Source: Billgrantia zhangzhouensis
GTDB taxonomy: Bacteria > Pseudomonadota > Gammaproteobacteria > Pseudomonadales > Halomonadaceae
DNA length: 64,000 nt
Reading direction: 5' to 3'
NCBI RefSeq assembly: GCF_021404465.1
Contig: NZ_JABFTT010000015.1
Location: 50,144-114,143, forward strand
The position numbers and the translations under genes were made by a program. Shown here in pieces: positions 28,134 to 36,709 of this stretch. Position 1 is the first letter of the stretch. Each line of letters starts with the position of its first letter. The notes beneath the pieces were generated by a model, which saw only the letters and a program-made list of their open reading frames with translations, was not told where the DNA came from and made no database searches.

Positions 28134-28656
28134 CCGTAAGCCGGGTGACGACGCCCCGGTGGCACCGATGCGTCAGCCATTGCGCTGGCTGTGGCTGGCC
28201 GCCGCCGTGGTGTTGCTGGACCTAGGCACCAAGGCGCTCATGTCCAGCGTGCTGAATTATGGCCAGCCGGTGGAAGTGCTGCCGTTCTTCAATCTCACGC
28301 TGCTGCACAACACCGGCGCGGCCTTCAGCTTCCTTGCCGGCCATCCCGGCTGGCAACGCTGGTTCTTCGCCATCATCGCGGTGGGCGCCACGGTGGGCCT
28401 GACGATCTGGATGAGCCGGCTCAAGGTCGACGAAAAGCTTCTCGGCGCATCGTTGGCATTGATCATCGGCGGGGCGCTGGGCAATCTCTACGACCGCCTC
28501 GTGCATGGCTACGTGGTCGACTTTCTCTCTTTCCACGCGGCCGGCTGGTACTACCCGGCCTTCAACGTGGCCGACATCGGCATTACCCTAGGGGCGATCG
28601 GCCTGATCTGGGAATCCGTTTTCGAAGGGCGCAAGCAGGCGCGCCGGCGCAGTTGA
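28126..28656 (+). CDS. lspA: Lipoprotein signal peptidase (SPase II)
   Basis: 176 residues, four transmembrane helices. Catalytic aspartates are in [19 protein letters not shown] and [12 protein letters not shown]. It cleaves signal peptides of diacylglyceryl-modified lipoproteins such as the three lipoproteins encoded in this window. ATG 28126 overlaps the end of ileS; a GTG at 28111 with GGAGGG 5 nt upstream is a credible alternative that adds five residues. Confidence 0.96.
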   Translation: MRNRKPGDDAPVAPMRQPLRWLWLAAAVVLLDLGTKALMSSVLNYGQPVEVLPFFNLTLLHNTGAAFSFLAGHPGWQRWFFAIIAVGATVGLTIWMSRLKVDEKLLGASLALIIGGALGNLYDRLVHGYVVDFLSFHAAGWYYPAFNVADIGITLGAIGLIWESVFEGRKQARRRS

Positions 28657-28706
28657 GCCGCCTGCTATCCTGAACACCAGACACGACCGATCGAGCGAGA
28701 GCAACG

Positions 28707-29153
28707 ATGAGCGAATACCGCATCGACGAGGGCATGGAAGTGACACTGCACTTCACCCTCAAGCTGGAGGACGGCACCGTGGTCGACTCCACCCGTGAGA
28801 AGCAGCCGGCTACCTTTCAACTGGGTGACGGCAACCTGCCACCCGGTTTCGAGTACCCGCTTAAGGGCATGAGCGGCGGTGAGAGCGGCAGCTTCGAGAT
28901 CACTCCCGAGCACGCCTTCGGCCAGCGCAATCCACAGAACGTGCAGATGCTGGGCCGCGACGACTTCGAGGAGATCGAGCCGGAGGTGGGCACGGTAATG
29001 TCGTTCGCCGACCCGGCCGGTGGTGAGCTGCCGGGGGTGATCATTGCCGTCGACGAGCGCAACGTGGAGGTGGATTTCAACCATCCGCTCGCCGGGCGTA
29101 CCCTGACCTTCGAGGTGGAGGTGTTGGACGTGAGGCCCGCGCAGACGCATTGA
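28707..29153 (+). CDS. fkpB: FKBP-type peptidyl-prolyl cis-trans isomerase (SlpA)
   Basis: 148 residues: FKBP half-domains flank an inserted IF chaperone domain (PEHAFGQRNPQNVQMLGRDDF...), the SlpA/FkpB architecture. EYPLKGMSGGESGSFEI is characteristic. A cytosolic folding helper, 50 bp after lspA, and normally co-transcribed with ispH. Confidence 0.95.
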   Translation: MSEYRIDEGMEVTLHFTLKLEDGTVVDSTREKQPATFQLGDGNLPPGFEYPLKGMSGGESGSFEITPEHAFGQRNPQNVQMLGRDDFEEIEPEVGTVMSFADPAGGELPGVIIAVDERNVEVDFNHPLAGRTLTFEVEVLDVRPAQTH

Positions 29154-29189
29154 ATGGTTGGCTCGATGTACGACTGCTTGAAGGGCCTC

Positions 29190-29277
29190 GGGGGCAGGTC
29201 GTAGCGGAGGTCTTGTGCCAGGGAAGGCAAAAGTAGCGCCCAAGGATGGGCTCACAGTGCCTCTGCGTAGACTGCCG
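29190..29277 (+). repeat. Type I two-hairpin GGA-loop element, copy 1 (fkpB-ispH gap)
   Basis: Plus-strand order: outer stem left arm (29190-29200, 29204-29210), hairpin 1 with loop AGGGA (29212-29233, imperfect stem), hairpin 2 CCCA-AGGA-TGGG (29239-29250, extended by one G-C), outer right arm (29260-29266, 29270-29279). The outer stem has one bulge and a G-U type pair. Homologous to the copies at 56523 and 57155 but on the opposite strand. It lies on the sense strand of the fkpB-ispH transcript, 65 bases before the ispH ATG. Confidence 0.8.
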
Positions 29278-29341
29278 CCGCGTGAGCCCTGACTTGAAAT
29301 ACCATTTATTGGATGCCTCGACGCATCAAGGCGACGTAACC

Positions 29342-30319
29342 ATGCAAGCTAACTCCGTGCGAATCCGACTGGCCAATCCCCGCGGCTTCTGTGCCGGCGT
29401 CGATCGTGCCATCGAGATCGTCAATCGTGCGCTGGACGTCTTCGGCCCGCCCATCTATGTGCGTCACGAGGTGGTGCATAACCGCTTCGTGGTCGATACC
29501 CTGCGCCAACGTGGCGCCATCTTCGTCGAGGAACTCGACGAAGTGCCCGATGACGTCATCGTGATCTTCTCCGCCCACGGCGTCTCCCGGGCGGTGCAGG
29601 ACGACGCCGAACGGCGTGGCCTCAAGGTTTTCGACGCCACCTGCCCGCTGGTCACCAAGGTGCACATGGAAGTACTGCGCTACGCCAAGCGGGGCCAGGA
29701 GTGCATTCTCATCGGCCACGCTGGGCATCCTGAAGTCGAAGGCACCATGGGGCGCTACGACACCGCCCATGGCGGCGCCATCTACCTGGTAGAGGATGAG
29801 GAAGATGTCGCACGCCTCAAAGTGAAGGAGCCCACCCGGCTTGCCTTCGTCACCCAGACCACCCTCTCCATGGATGACACCGCCCGGGTGATCGATGCCC
29901 TGCGTGCGAAATTTCCCGAGATCCAGGGGCCGCGCAAGGACGACATCTGCTACGCCACGCAAAACCGCCAGGATGCGGTACGTGAGCTGGCTACCGGCTG
30001 CGACCTGTTGCTGGTGGTGGGCAGTCCCAACAGCTCCAACTCCAACCGTTTGCGCGAACTGGCCGAGCGGGTTGGTACCCCGGCCTATCTGATCGACGAT
30101 GCTAGCCAGATCGACCCGGCCTGGCTCGAGGGTGTCGCCGCCGTTGGTATTACCGCGGGCGCCAGTGCGCCGGAAGTGCTGGTCAAGGGTGTGATCGAGC
30201 GACTCCAGGGATTAGGTGCCGAGGCACCGGAGGAACTGGCCGGCCGCGCTGAGACCATCACCTTCTCCATGCCTCGTGAGCTGCGCGAGCGTGTGATCGC
30301 CAGCGATTCCTTATCCTGA
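29342..30319 (+). CDS. ispH: 4-hydroxy-3-methylbut-2-enyl diphosphate reductase
   Basis: 325 residues. The three iron-sulfur cysteines are in [22 protein letters not shown] and [12 protein letters not shown]; substrate-binding histidines are in RHEVVHN and [13 protein letters not shown], and NSSNSNRL is present. Last step of the MEP pathway to IPP/DMAPP, precursors for IspB. ATG 29342 fits the conserved start; a terminator follows at 30391. Confidence 0.97.
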   Translation: MQANSVRIRLANPRGFCAGVDRAIEIVNRALDVFGPPIYVRHEVVHNRFVVDTLRQRGAIFVEELDEVPDDVIVIFSAHGVSRAVQDDAERRGLKVFDATCPLVTKVHMEVLRYAKRGQECILIGHAGHPEVEGTMGRYDTAHGGAIYLVEDEEDVARLKVKEPTRLAFVTQTTLSMDDTARVIDALRAKFPEIQGPRKDDICYATQNRQDAVRELATGCDLLLVVGSPNSSNSNRLRELAERVGTPAYLIDDASQIDPAWLEGVAAVGITAGASAPEVLVKGVIERLQGLGAEAPEELAGRAETITFSMPRELRERVIASDSLS

Positions 30320-30390
30320 GGCCAGAGCAGAGGTCCCGCAGAAACGCCATGCCACATGCATGAGAGTCCTCGTGCTACGTGGGAAGACAT

Positions 30391-30413
30391 GCCGGGCCCA
30401 GCCCGGCTTTTTT
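30391..30413 (+). terminator. Intrinsic terminator after ispH
   Basis: GCCGGGC-CCA-GCCCGGC followed by six T. It separates the ispH operon from the pilin operon. Confidence 0.92.
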
Positions 30414-30478
30414 CATGACGTACCTGGCAGGCCCGGTTGTCATGATACATACTGTAACAAAGTGCGGAGGAGTGCTAA

Positions 30479-30886
30479 TTGGCGAACCGCGTCCACCCGG
30501 CTCGACAGATTCCCCCGGGTACGCACCGAGGGCAGCGAGGGTTCACTTTGATCGAGCTGATGATCGCCGTGGCCGTGATCGCGATCCTGGCTTCGATCGC
30601 GGTGCCTGGCTATCGCAGTCATGTCGAGCGGGCTACGCGTACGGATGCCCTGGCAGGCCTCATGGAGGCAGCAGGTCAGCTCGAACGCTGTTATACGGTC
30701 AAACACTCCTATGCGGATTGCAGTGTGATCTCGCTATCGCCCGATGAACATTACTCCATCACCTTGACGAGCACTGCCGCGACTTACCTCCTCACTGCCG
30801 CCTTGAGAGCCGGCCGTTCCGACGGTTGTACGGAGGACCTGACCTTGAATCACCAAGGCGTCCGAAATCCTCCAGGCTGTTGGTAA
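30479..30886 (+). CDS. pilE: Type IV (minor) pilin PilE
   Basis: 135 residues with a prepilin leader ending at Gly then [20 protein letters not shown] (PilD cleavage G^F, Glu5 present), a hydrophobic helix and two or more C-terminal cysteines (C-rich loop ending PPGCW). It starts at TTG 30479, the only start in frame after a stop, with GGAGG 8 nt upstream. PilE directly after ispH matches Pseudomonas aeruginosa gene order. It would be part of the pilus-tip priming complex. Confidence 0.85.
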   Translation: MANRVHPARQIPPGTHRGQRGFTLIELMIAVAVIAILASIAVPGYRSHVERATRTDALAGLMEAAGQLERCYTVKHSYADCSVISLSPDEHYSITLTSTAATYLLTAALRAGRSDGCTEDLTLNHQGVRNPPGCW

Positions 30887-31006
30887 AGACAAACCATGCG
30901 AAATTCCTGTTCCCCCCTGGCCGGGCGGCTGGTGGCGAGCTTCGTAACGGCAAGCATCGCGACCACTGCCGTACCGAGCTTCCGACGCACGATAGCCAGC
31001 AAGCCA

Positions 31007-31408
31007 ATGAGGCGTGATACGCAATCAGGGTTCACCTTACTGGAAGCTCTGATCGCCGTGCTGGTGCTCTCCATCGGCCTGCTTGGTGTGGCGGCCATGC
31101 AGCTCAGGGCGCTGCAGAGTGCTCATATGGGGTATCAGCGGGCAGTGGTCAGCCTGGCGGCGATCGATGCGCAGGAGCGTGCGTGGGCAGAGCTTTCGAG
31201 AGATGTCAATAAAGCGTGTCCGTCAGCGAGTGCGATCGAGAGCGGCTGGCTAGGCAACTGGTTCGGTAGCGTGCTCAACGATGCCGGGAGTGGCATTAGC
31301 GGTGGGGAGTGCGATTACACCGTCACCGTTCGTTGGCGGGAGGAGCGCTACTCCACCGGTGAGAAAGGGGCTCCATTTGTCTACCAGTTTCGGCTGCCAG
31401 AGCTATAG
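31007..31408 (+). CDS. pilV: Type IV pilus modification protein PilV
   Basis: 133 residues from ATG 31007: MRRDTQSG^FTLLEALIAVLVLSIGLLGVAAMQ, the typical PilV prepilin N-terminus. There is no good ribosome site at 31007; an ATG at 30896 in the same frame would add a 37-residue extension that itself looks hydrophobic (VASFVTASIATTAVPSF), possibly a remnant of a FimT/FimU-type pilin. A minor pilin of the tip complex with PilE, W and X. Confidence 0.8.
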   Translation: MRRDTQSGFTLLEALIAVLVLSIGLLGVAAMQLRALQSAHMGYQRAVVSLAAIDAQERAWAELSRDVNKACPSASAIESGWLGNWFGSVLNDAGSGISGGECDYTVTVRWREERYSTGEKGAPFVYQFRLPEL

Positions 31409-31418
31409 GAGCGCCAAG

Positions 31419-31985
31419 GTGATGCCGTTGCGGGACCCAGCGCTGAAGCAGTCGGGCTTCACTCTGGTCGAGCTGATGGTAGCGCTGGCGGTTGGCCTGA
31501 TCATCCTTCTCGGCGCTGGACAGCTGCTTCTCATGAGCTTTCAGACATTTCGCCAGATCGAACTGATGAGCAACAGGCAGGCGGCGCTGACCTTTGCGAC
31601 TGAGACACTGGTACGGGACATAAGACGTTCAGACATTATTGCCTTCAACTCTGGCAATAGGGAGTTGAAGGTGGAGTTTCCCAACAATGGCGATCTCAGC
31701 GCCTGTAGCGCTGGGGCTCAGGTGGAGCGCATTTATCGTCTGAGCAGTCGCATGGTCAGCGCCAAGGAAGGTTGGTCGCTGGATATGGGACAAAGGTGCC
31801 TAAGCGACACCGGTGGCATGAGTTACGAGCCTTTGGTCACCTCTTTCACGGAAGGAGGGTTCAGTGCCGAGGAAACCATTGAGGGTGTCTGGGTGATCCG
31901 GTTTCGGCTGATGGCAAACCGGGACGGTAGCTTGATGGATGAGTTTGAGTTCCGCGCCGTGAATCGCAATCAGGCCGTCAAGTGA
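31419..31985 (+). CDS. pilW: Type IV pilus assembly protein PilW
   Basis: About 188 residues: leader ending KQSG^FTLVELMVALAVGLIILLGAGQLLL, then a globular domain with one Cys pair (CSAG...CLSD). AGGAG lies 7 nt before GTG 31419; ATG 31422 is the alternative. Overlaps or abuts pilV and pilX, so the minor pilins form one operon. Confidence 0.85.
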   Translation: MMPLRDPALKQSGFTLVELMVALAVGLIILLGAGQLLLMSFQTFRQIELMSNRQAALTFATETLVRDIRRSDIIAFNSGNRELKVEFPNNGDLSACSAGAQVERIYRLSSRMVSAKEGWSLDMGQRCLSDTGGMSYEPLVTSFTEGGFSAEETIEGVWVIRFRLMANRDGSLMDEFEFRAVNRNQAVK

Positions 31986-33223
31986 CAACGTTCGAGGACA
32001 TGGATGGCATGAACAGACAGCGTGGTGCTGCACTGGTAATGGTTCTTTCTATGCTGGCAATGTCCCTTGTGCTTGGCATTTCCGCTATGCAGTCGTCACA
32101 AGTCGACGAGCGACTCGCGGGTAATTATCGCGCTGCCGTCAAAGCACAAATGGCCGCAGAGCGAACTGCCGCACAGGCACAGAAGAATCTTCGGGATGCT
32201 GGCGTCAAGCTCGCCGATTGGACATGGATCGGTTGTGATGCCGATAGTGACCTGAAAAATTGGAAGCATGCTCACTGTGTGGATTTCTCGAAGGTGGCGT
32301 GGGAGGAAGAGACGTTTTCCAGTGTTCATGCGGGTGGACGCTACCTTTACATCCTGGGTGACGCGCTTGATCTCCCTGGCGAATATTATATTTACGCCTT
32401 AGGTGAAGCGTATACAGAAGGGACGAAAGACGCCATTGCTACATCGTTGCCTGTCTACGTCGAGCTGGATCCAAATTACACTCCTGCGCTCTCCCATCTA
32501 TCGCCTCTGACCGTTGCCAGCCGCTTTTTCAATTTTCGTCCTGGGAACTCGGAGTATCTCGGTATTTCTCGACGAGGTGAAGGAAACACTGGAGCCGCAA
32601 TAGCCGTATCTGATGAGAGAGATGTCGGCACTGTGTTGGACAGTATTCCGAGTGACAGGGTGGGGAACTACGCGGCCGATGAGGATGGGAATATTGTAAC
32701 GGAGCAGTTCTTCGATGTCTTTTCCGAGCCTGAAAAGCTGAGGGTGCTCGTGAACATGATAAAGAGCCACCCTGATGTAAGTGATCGACTGGGGTCTGCT
32801 GAAGCGCCCAGGATGACTTATATCGATGGCGATTTTACCATGCCAAAAGATATTGGGGCCGCAGGCGGGTTGCTCATTGTCAATGGCAATTTCCGATGGA
32901 ATGGCAATGATGATTTCGAAGGCCTAGTCATAGTGCTTGGTCAGGAGTTTACTTATGCCGGCGGTGGCAGCGGCTCGGTGATAGGAGCCCTGCTGCATGC
33001 CCCGGTCGTGGTGGATCACCACTCGGGAGAGTGGTCCCACGGCATTGCCGAAGCCGATGTTTCCGAGTTCGACCCGAGAGGCGGCGGCTCAATCATTCAG
33101 CACGATGTCGATGTCCTGAACTCCGTGGCTCAACTGATCCCCACGAGTGTCGGGAGCCTATTCAGTGCCGAGAATGGTGGACTCATGGAGCAGAATGGCT
33201 TTTCCATCGCCACCTGGAGATAG
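31982..33223 (+). CDS. pilX: PilX-type minor pilin with long C-terminal domain
   Basis: 413 residues. The N-terminus reads RQRGAALVMVLSMLAMSLVLGISAMQ, the PilX/PilX_N prepilin-like helix, with the leader ending at Gly-Ala. Classical PilX is about 170-200 residues; here about 200 extra residues include a repetitive Gly/Asn-rich beta region (GGLLIVNGNFRWNGNDDFEG) resembling bactofilin-like or beta-helical surfaces. The GTG at 31982 overlaps the pilW stop (GTGA); ATG 32009 gives a shorter leader. No pilY1 follows, although it normally does. Confidence 0.75.
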   Translation: MTTFEDMDGMNRQRGAALVMVLSMLAMSLVLGISAMQSSQVDERLAGNYRAAVKAQMAAERTAAQAQKNLRDAGVKLADWTWIGCDADSDLKNWKHAHCVDFSKVAWEEETFSSVHAGGRYLYILGDALDLPGEYYIYALGEAYTEGTKDAIATSLPVYVELDPNYTPALSHLSPLTVASRFFNFRPGNSEYLGISRRGEGNTGAAIAVSDERDVGTVLDSIPSDRVGNYAADEDGNIVTEQFFDVFSEPEKLRVLVNMIKSHPDVSDRLGSAEAPRMTYIDGDFTMPKDIGAAGGLLIVNGNFRWNGNDDFEGLVIVLGQEFTYAGGGSGSVIGALLHAPVVVDHHSGEWSHGIAEADVSEFDPRGGGSIIQHDVDVLNSVAQLIPTSVGSLFSAENGGLMEQNGFSIATWR

Positions 33224-33245
33224 TTGCCGGGTTCGACGAGCCCAA

Positions 33246-33371
33246 TCAGGACGTAGTGGGCTTGCGGTAATGACCAGGAACGGTAACGCGTTCCCCGTCG
33301 GGGAGCTTGCGCACGTGAGTAGGGACGTAGATACGCTTGATGACGCTGTGGCGGTGCTTGCCGTCTGTCAT
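33246..33371 (-). CDS. Small basic protein (41 aa), unknown function
   Basis: A 41-codon gene on the minus strand, ATG at 33371, AGGAG 7 nt upstream. The product starts MTDGKHRHSVIKRIYVPTHV and ends RVTVPGHYRKPTTS. It is basic and His/Arg rich, with an RKLPDG core. The strong ribosome site, unbroken frame and ordered composition support a real gene, below the size most callers accept. I associate the pattern VpTHVRKLPdG..V.V.GHyR with small conserved hypotheticals, without known function. Confidence 0.6.
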   Translation of the reverse strand: MTDGKHRHSVIKRIYVPTHVRKLPDGERVTVPGHYRKPTTS

Positions 33372-33520
33372 GCTCGACTCCTCATCCGTTCTGATACGCC
33401 ATTACTCTAGCCAGTGGCGCTTTAGCACGCAATCCCGCCCACAGAGTACCGCTTGGTTTACGCCTAGCGTTGGGTTGCCTAGCTTAGAGGGAGGGTTGGC
33501 AAGGAGCGTAAGGAGTCGGC

Positions 33521-34759
33521 ATGGAGCAGCTGGACATTGCCCTGGCAGTCGTGGGGGGGCTGGTGCTGGTCGTGGGCTTGCTGTCGAGCCCATTGGATCG
33601 GTCCTGGCTCTCCGCTCCTCTGTTTGCCTTTGCCTTCGGCGTAGCACTGGGACCGCATGGCCTGGATGCCCTCGATCCGATGGCCTGGGGTGATGGCAAG
33701 CGCTTGCTGGAGGAGACGGCACGGCTGACCCTGGGCATCAGCCTGATGGGCATTGCGCTGCGCTTACCACCCAGCTACCCCTTCGTTCACTGGCGGTCGC
33801 TACTGGTGCTGTTGGGGATCGCCATGCCGGCGATGTTCCTGATCAGTTCGCTACTGACCCACTGGATGCTGGGTTTGCCCCTGCTCATGGCCCTGCTGGT
33901 CGGCGGTACCATCTGTGCCACCGACCCGGTGGTGGCTTCCTCCATCGTTACCGGCGGAGTGGCCAAGGAGAACCTGCCCGAAGGCTATCGCCATCTGCTT
34001 TCCAGTGAGTCGGGGGCCAATGATGGCCTGGCCTATCCGCTGGTATTGCTGCCAATCCTGCTGATGAGCCTGCCTGTCGGTGACGCTTGGCTCGACTGGC
34101 TCGGCAGAGTGTGGCTATGGGAAGTCGGCGGGGGCGTACTCATTGGGATCGTGCTCGGCTGGTCGACTGGCCGGGCCTTGCAGTGGTCGGAGGCGCGCGG
34201 CTTCCTCGATCAACCCTCGTTCCTCTCCATCACCCTGGCGCTCACGATTCTGGTGCTTGGAGTGGGGGAGCTGCTCGACACCAACAGTATTCTGGGTGTC
34301 TTCGCCGCTGGGCTGGCATTCGATCAGGAGGTCGGCGGCAAGGATCGCGGCGAGGAAGACAACGTGCAGGAGGCGGTCAACATACTGCTGACGATGCCAA
34401 TCTTCGTGCTGTTCGGCCTGATTGCCCCTTGGGCCGAGTGGTGGGCGCTGGGTGCGGAAGGGGTGATGCTGGCGCTGCTGGTGCTAGCGTTGCGTCGCCT
34501 GCCGGTCATCCTGCTGTTGCGGCCCTGGCTGCCAACGCTGCGGGATTGGCCCATTACGCTGATCATGGGGTGGTTCGGTCCTATCGGTGTGTCGGCGCTC
34601 TATTACGCCACGCTGATATCGAGTCGCACCGGCTACGACCTGGCCTGGACGGCCGGCACCTTGATCGTACTGGCCTCGATAATTGTCCATGGTGTCACCG
34701 CCACGCCGTTTGCCTATCGCTATGGGCACTGGCGGCGAATGCATCGCGAGGGCACGTAG
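33521..34759 (+). CDS. CPA1-type cation:proton antiporter (NhaP-like)
   Basis: 412 residues, about 12 helices. The CPA1 core signatures are present: ATDPVVASSIVTGG (TDP unwound helix) and SESGANDGLAYP (ND ion-binding pair). Exchanges Na+ or K+ for protons, useful in a saline, alkaline habitat. ATG 33521 with AAGGAG upstream. It has no long cytosolic C-terminal regulatory tail. Confidence 0.9.
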   Translation: MEQLDIALAVVGGLVLVVGLLSSPLDRSWLSAPLFAFAFGVALGPHGLDALDPMAWGDGKRLLEETARLTLGISLMGIALRLPPSYPFVHWRSLLVLLGIAMPAMFLISSLLTHWMLGLPLLMALLVGGTICATDPVVASSIVTGGVAKENLPEGYRHLLSSESGANDGLAYPLVLLPILLMSLPVGDAWLDWLGRVWLWEVGGGVLIGIVLGWSTGRALQWSEARGFLDQPSFLSITLALTILVLGVGELLDTNSILGVFAAGLAFDQEVGGKDRGEEDNVQEAVNILLTMPIFVLFGLIAPWAEWWALGAEGVMLALLVLALRRLPVILLLRPWLPTLRDWPITLIMGWFGPIGVSALYYATLISSRTGYDLAWTAGTLIVLASIIVHGVTATPFAYRYGHWRRMHREGT

Positions 34760-34856
34760 CGATAGGCCTCGGTGCTGGGCGTCAGCGCGCTTGACGGAAG
34801 CGTCAGCCGGAAAGCTGTACCAGCAACAGGGCGAATACTGCCAGGGCATGGCGGTG

Positions 34857-35963
34857 TCAGCGCAGTCCGGCTAGCCAGGCGCTTATCAGCGCAGCGACAC
34901 GCTCACGCACGCGCTGGGTCTTGGGGCGCTTCTGCCACGAGTGGGCGAGAGTCGGCTTGCTCTCCTGGCTGTGGTTCTCGAACAGCCGAGCGAGCTCGTC
35001 AGCGAAAGCGGAGTTTTCCACTTCAACGTTCGCCTCTAGATTCCAATGCAGGCTCCAGTGGTCGAAATTGCAGGAGCCCACGGTAGTCCAGTCGTCGATG
35101 ATACAGAACTTGGCGTGGGTGAAACGGGGCTGATATTCGTAGATGTGGATGCCCGCGTCCAGCAGGGCGGCATAGTATCGCTGCCCAGCCAGGCGTACGC
35201 TCGGGTGGTCATGATCCCTTCCCGCCACCAGCAGGCGAACATCGACGCCGCGACCTGCCGCCCTGGCGATCAGACGGCGTAACTGGCCCGATGGTAGAAA
35301 GTAGGGGGTATACAACCACAGACGGTGGGTAGCGGTAGTGATGCGCTGATGCAGGGAGTCGCGGATAGTGGGGCTGCGATGTCCCTCGTTGTGGACCAGC
35401 CGTGCGGTCATCCCGCCGGTCGTGGCGGCGGGCTTCGTCTGCCGCCCGAGTTGGGCTCTGTCGCCTCGGGTACGAGGTGACTCCCAGATATCGGTGAATA
35501 GCTTGATCCCGTCCTGCACCACGGGCCCTTCTGCTTGGACCACCAGGTCGAACCAGTTGCCCAGGTAATCGTCGGTCAGGCAGTAGCCACCGGTGTAGGC
35601 CACGCGGCCGTCTACCAGCAACAGCTTACGATGGCTGCGCATCAAGTTGCGGCGCAGGCGTCGCATCATGAAGGGGTTGTAGTGGCGCAGTGCCACGCCG
35701 GCCGCCGATAGGCGCGCGCGCTCCCTTCGTCCCAGGCCAACGGCGCCGAAACTGTCGAGCAGCACGCGTACCTCGACACCGCGCTGAGCCGCTCGGGTCA
35801 GGGCCTCGAAGAAGCGCCGTGTCACTTGCCCCGATTCGATTAGGTACTGCTCGAACCAGATCGACTCTTCCGCCGCGTCAATGGCTTCGAGCAGGGCGGG
35901 CACGAAGCAGCGGCTGTCGGGCAGCAAGTGGATCCGATTGTCGGTTTTCCAGTCGGTCTCCAT
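34857..35963 (-). CDS. PLD-family cardiolipin synthase B-like protein
   Basis: 368 residues, soluble. Two HKD motifs: SHRKLLLVDGR with His at about 111, and THAKFCIIDDW at about 295, each followed by GGY or GSCNFD. The size and lack of membrane segments match the ClsB/YbhO group. AGGAGG sits 7 nt before ATG 35963. Together with the lipoprotein PLD at 1046-2602 it gives two cardiolipin-type enzymes in one window; cardiolipin rises in salt-stressed bacteria. Confidence 0.88.
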   Translation of the reverse strand: METDWKTDNRIHLLPDSRCFVPALLEAIDAAEESIWFEQYLIESGQVTRRFFEALTRAAQRGVEVRVLLDSFGAVGLGRRERARLSAAGVALRHYNPFMMRRLRRNLMRSHRKLLLVDGRVAYTGGYCLTDDYLGNWFDLVVQAEGPVVQDGIKLFTDIWESPRTRGDRAQLGRQTKPAATTGGMTARLVHNEGHRSPTIRDSLHQRITTATHRLWLYTPYFLPSGQLRRLIARAAGRGVDVRLLVAGRDHDHPSVRLAGQRYYAALLDAGIHIYEYQPRFTHAKFCIIDDWTTVGSCNFDHWSLHWNLEANVEVENSAFADELARLFENHSQESKPTLAHSWQKRPKTQRVRERVAALISAWLAGLR

Positions 35964-36079
35964 CGGTGGGCCTCCTTGCCCTCTCCAAGAATTGGCTAAC
36001 CCGAGCGTAGGAGGAGACGCCACTTACGACAACGACAAAGGAACTGCGAGATGAGCCTGGTTCATGGACTCGTTATTTC

Positions 36080-36409
36080 TCAATGGTAACGGCTAGCCAC
36101 ACGGGTGAAGCGTACCGGCGGACTGTATTTCTCCCCATCCGGAGCGCGCTCGGGAGCCGGGCGGACCCGCCAGCCACGGGAGTTCGCCCACTCCTTGAGT
36201 TCGCGATAGTCGAGCAGCGGGTACTCGCGGGTATAGGGGTTGGGCGATGACGAGGGGAAGGCGAAGGCCACATGAGGGTAGAGGGCCAGGGCGTTGGGGC
36301 CGCCGTGGGCGGCCAGGGCCTGATCCAGGGCGTGCTGCCAGTCCTGTGAGTCTCGGGGGAGATACGTCGCACTGCGTTGGGCATCGATGTTGGCGTAGAA
36401 ACTTCCCAT
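36080..36409 (-). CDS. Hypothetical protein, 109 aa
   Basis: Not recognised. The frame has the G/C-rich third positions of a real gene, and GAGG lies 9 nt before the ATG at 36409. The protein has no signal or membrane helix and is rich in aromatic residues (YPHVAFAFPSSSPNPYTREY). It stands alone between a divergent promoter-like gap and the PLD gene. Confidence 0.55.
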   Translation of the reverse strand: MGSFYANIDAQRSATYLPRDSQDWQHALDQALAAHGGPNALALYPHVAFAFPSSSPNPYTREYPLLDYRELKEWANSRGWRVRPAPERAPDGEKYSPPVRFTRVASRYH

Positions 36410-36709
36410 GACATTTACCTCGCTTTGCAGAAGGTGCCATTAGGTTTGCCGGTTGGGCAGGTGCTTACTCGTGCATGGCTTATTTAGGTGGCGAGCGCCG
36501 ATGAGGCCTGACGGAAACCGCCCTGGGTCCAGGCTTTGGCAGGCCGGGAAGGGGATGAGCGGCGATGTGTCTTTACGGAAACGCTTTTTCTGGACATGAC
36601 GCACCTCTGGGTTGGCTACCGGGGGAACTACATGAAGGCCTTCGACTCCTTTATCCAGCTTGATAACGCGCCCCACTCACGATGAGTGGGGCTAGAGAGT
36701 GAGAGGGAA
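36410..36709. other. Gene-poor gap between hypothetical gene and nrdB
   Basis: 300 bases. A 78-codon open frame on the minus strand (36440-36676) lacks a ribosome site and gene-like codon use, so I do not call it. The only clear structure is the hairpin at 36670-36692. Confidence 0.5.
36670..36692 (-). terminator. Hairpin downstream of nrdB
   Basis: Perfect 10-bp stem GCCCCACTCA / TGAGTGGGGC with a 3-base loop, 18 bases past the nrdB stop. No T-run on the minus strand, so it may stabilise the 3' end or act with Rho rather than terminate by itself. Confidence 0.5.

Noticed and set aside
30423..30445. Sigma54 promoter before pilE (TGGCAGG...GTTGT)
   Set aside because: Spacing between the GG and GC-type elements is off by one and the -12 GC is absent.
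36440..36676. 78-codon minus-strand frame between the hypothetical gene and nrdB
   Set aside because: No ribosome site, mixed codon use, overlaps the nrdB 3' hairpin; not convincing.
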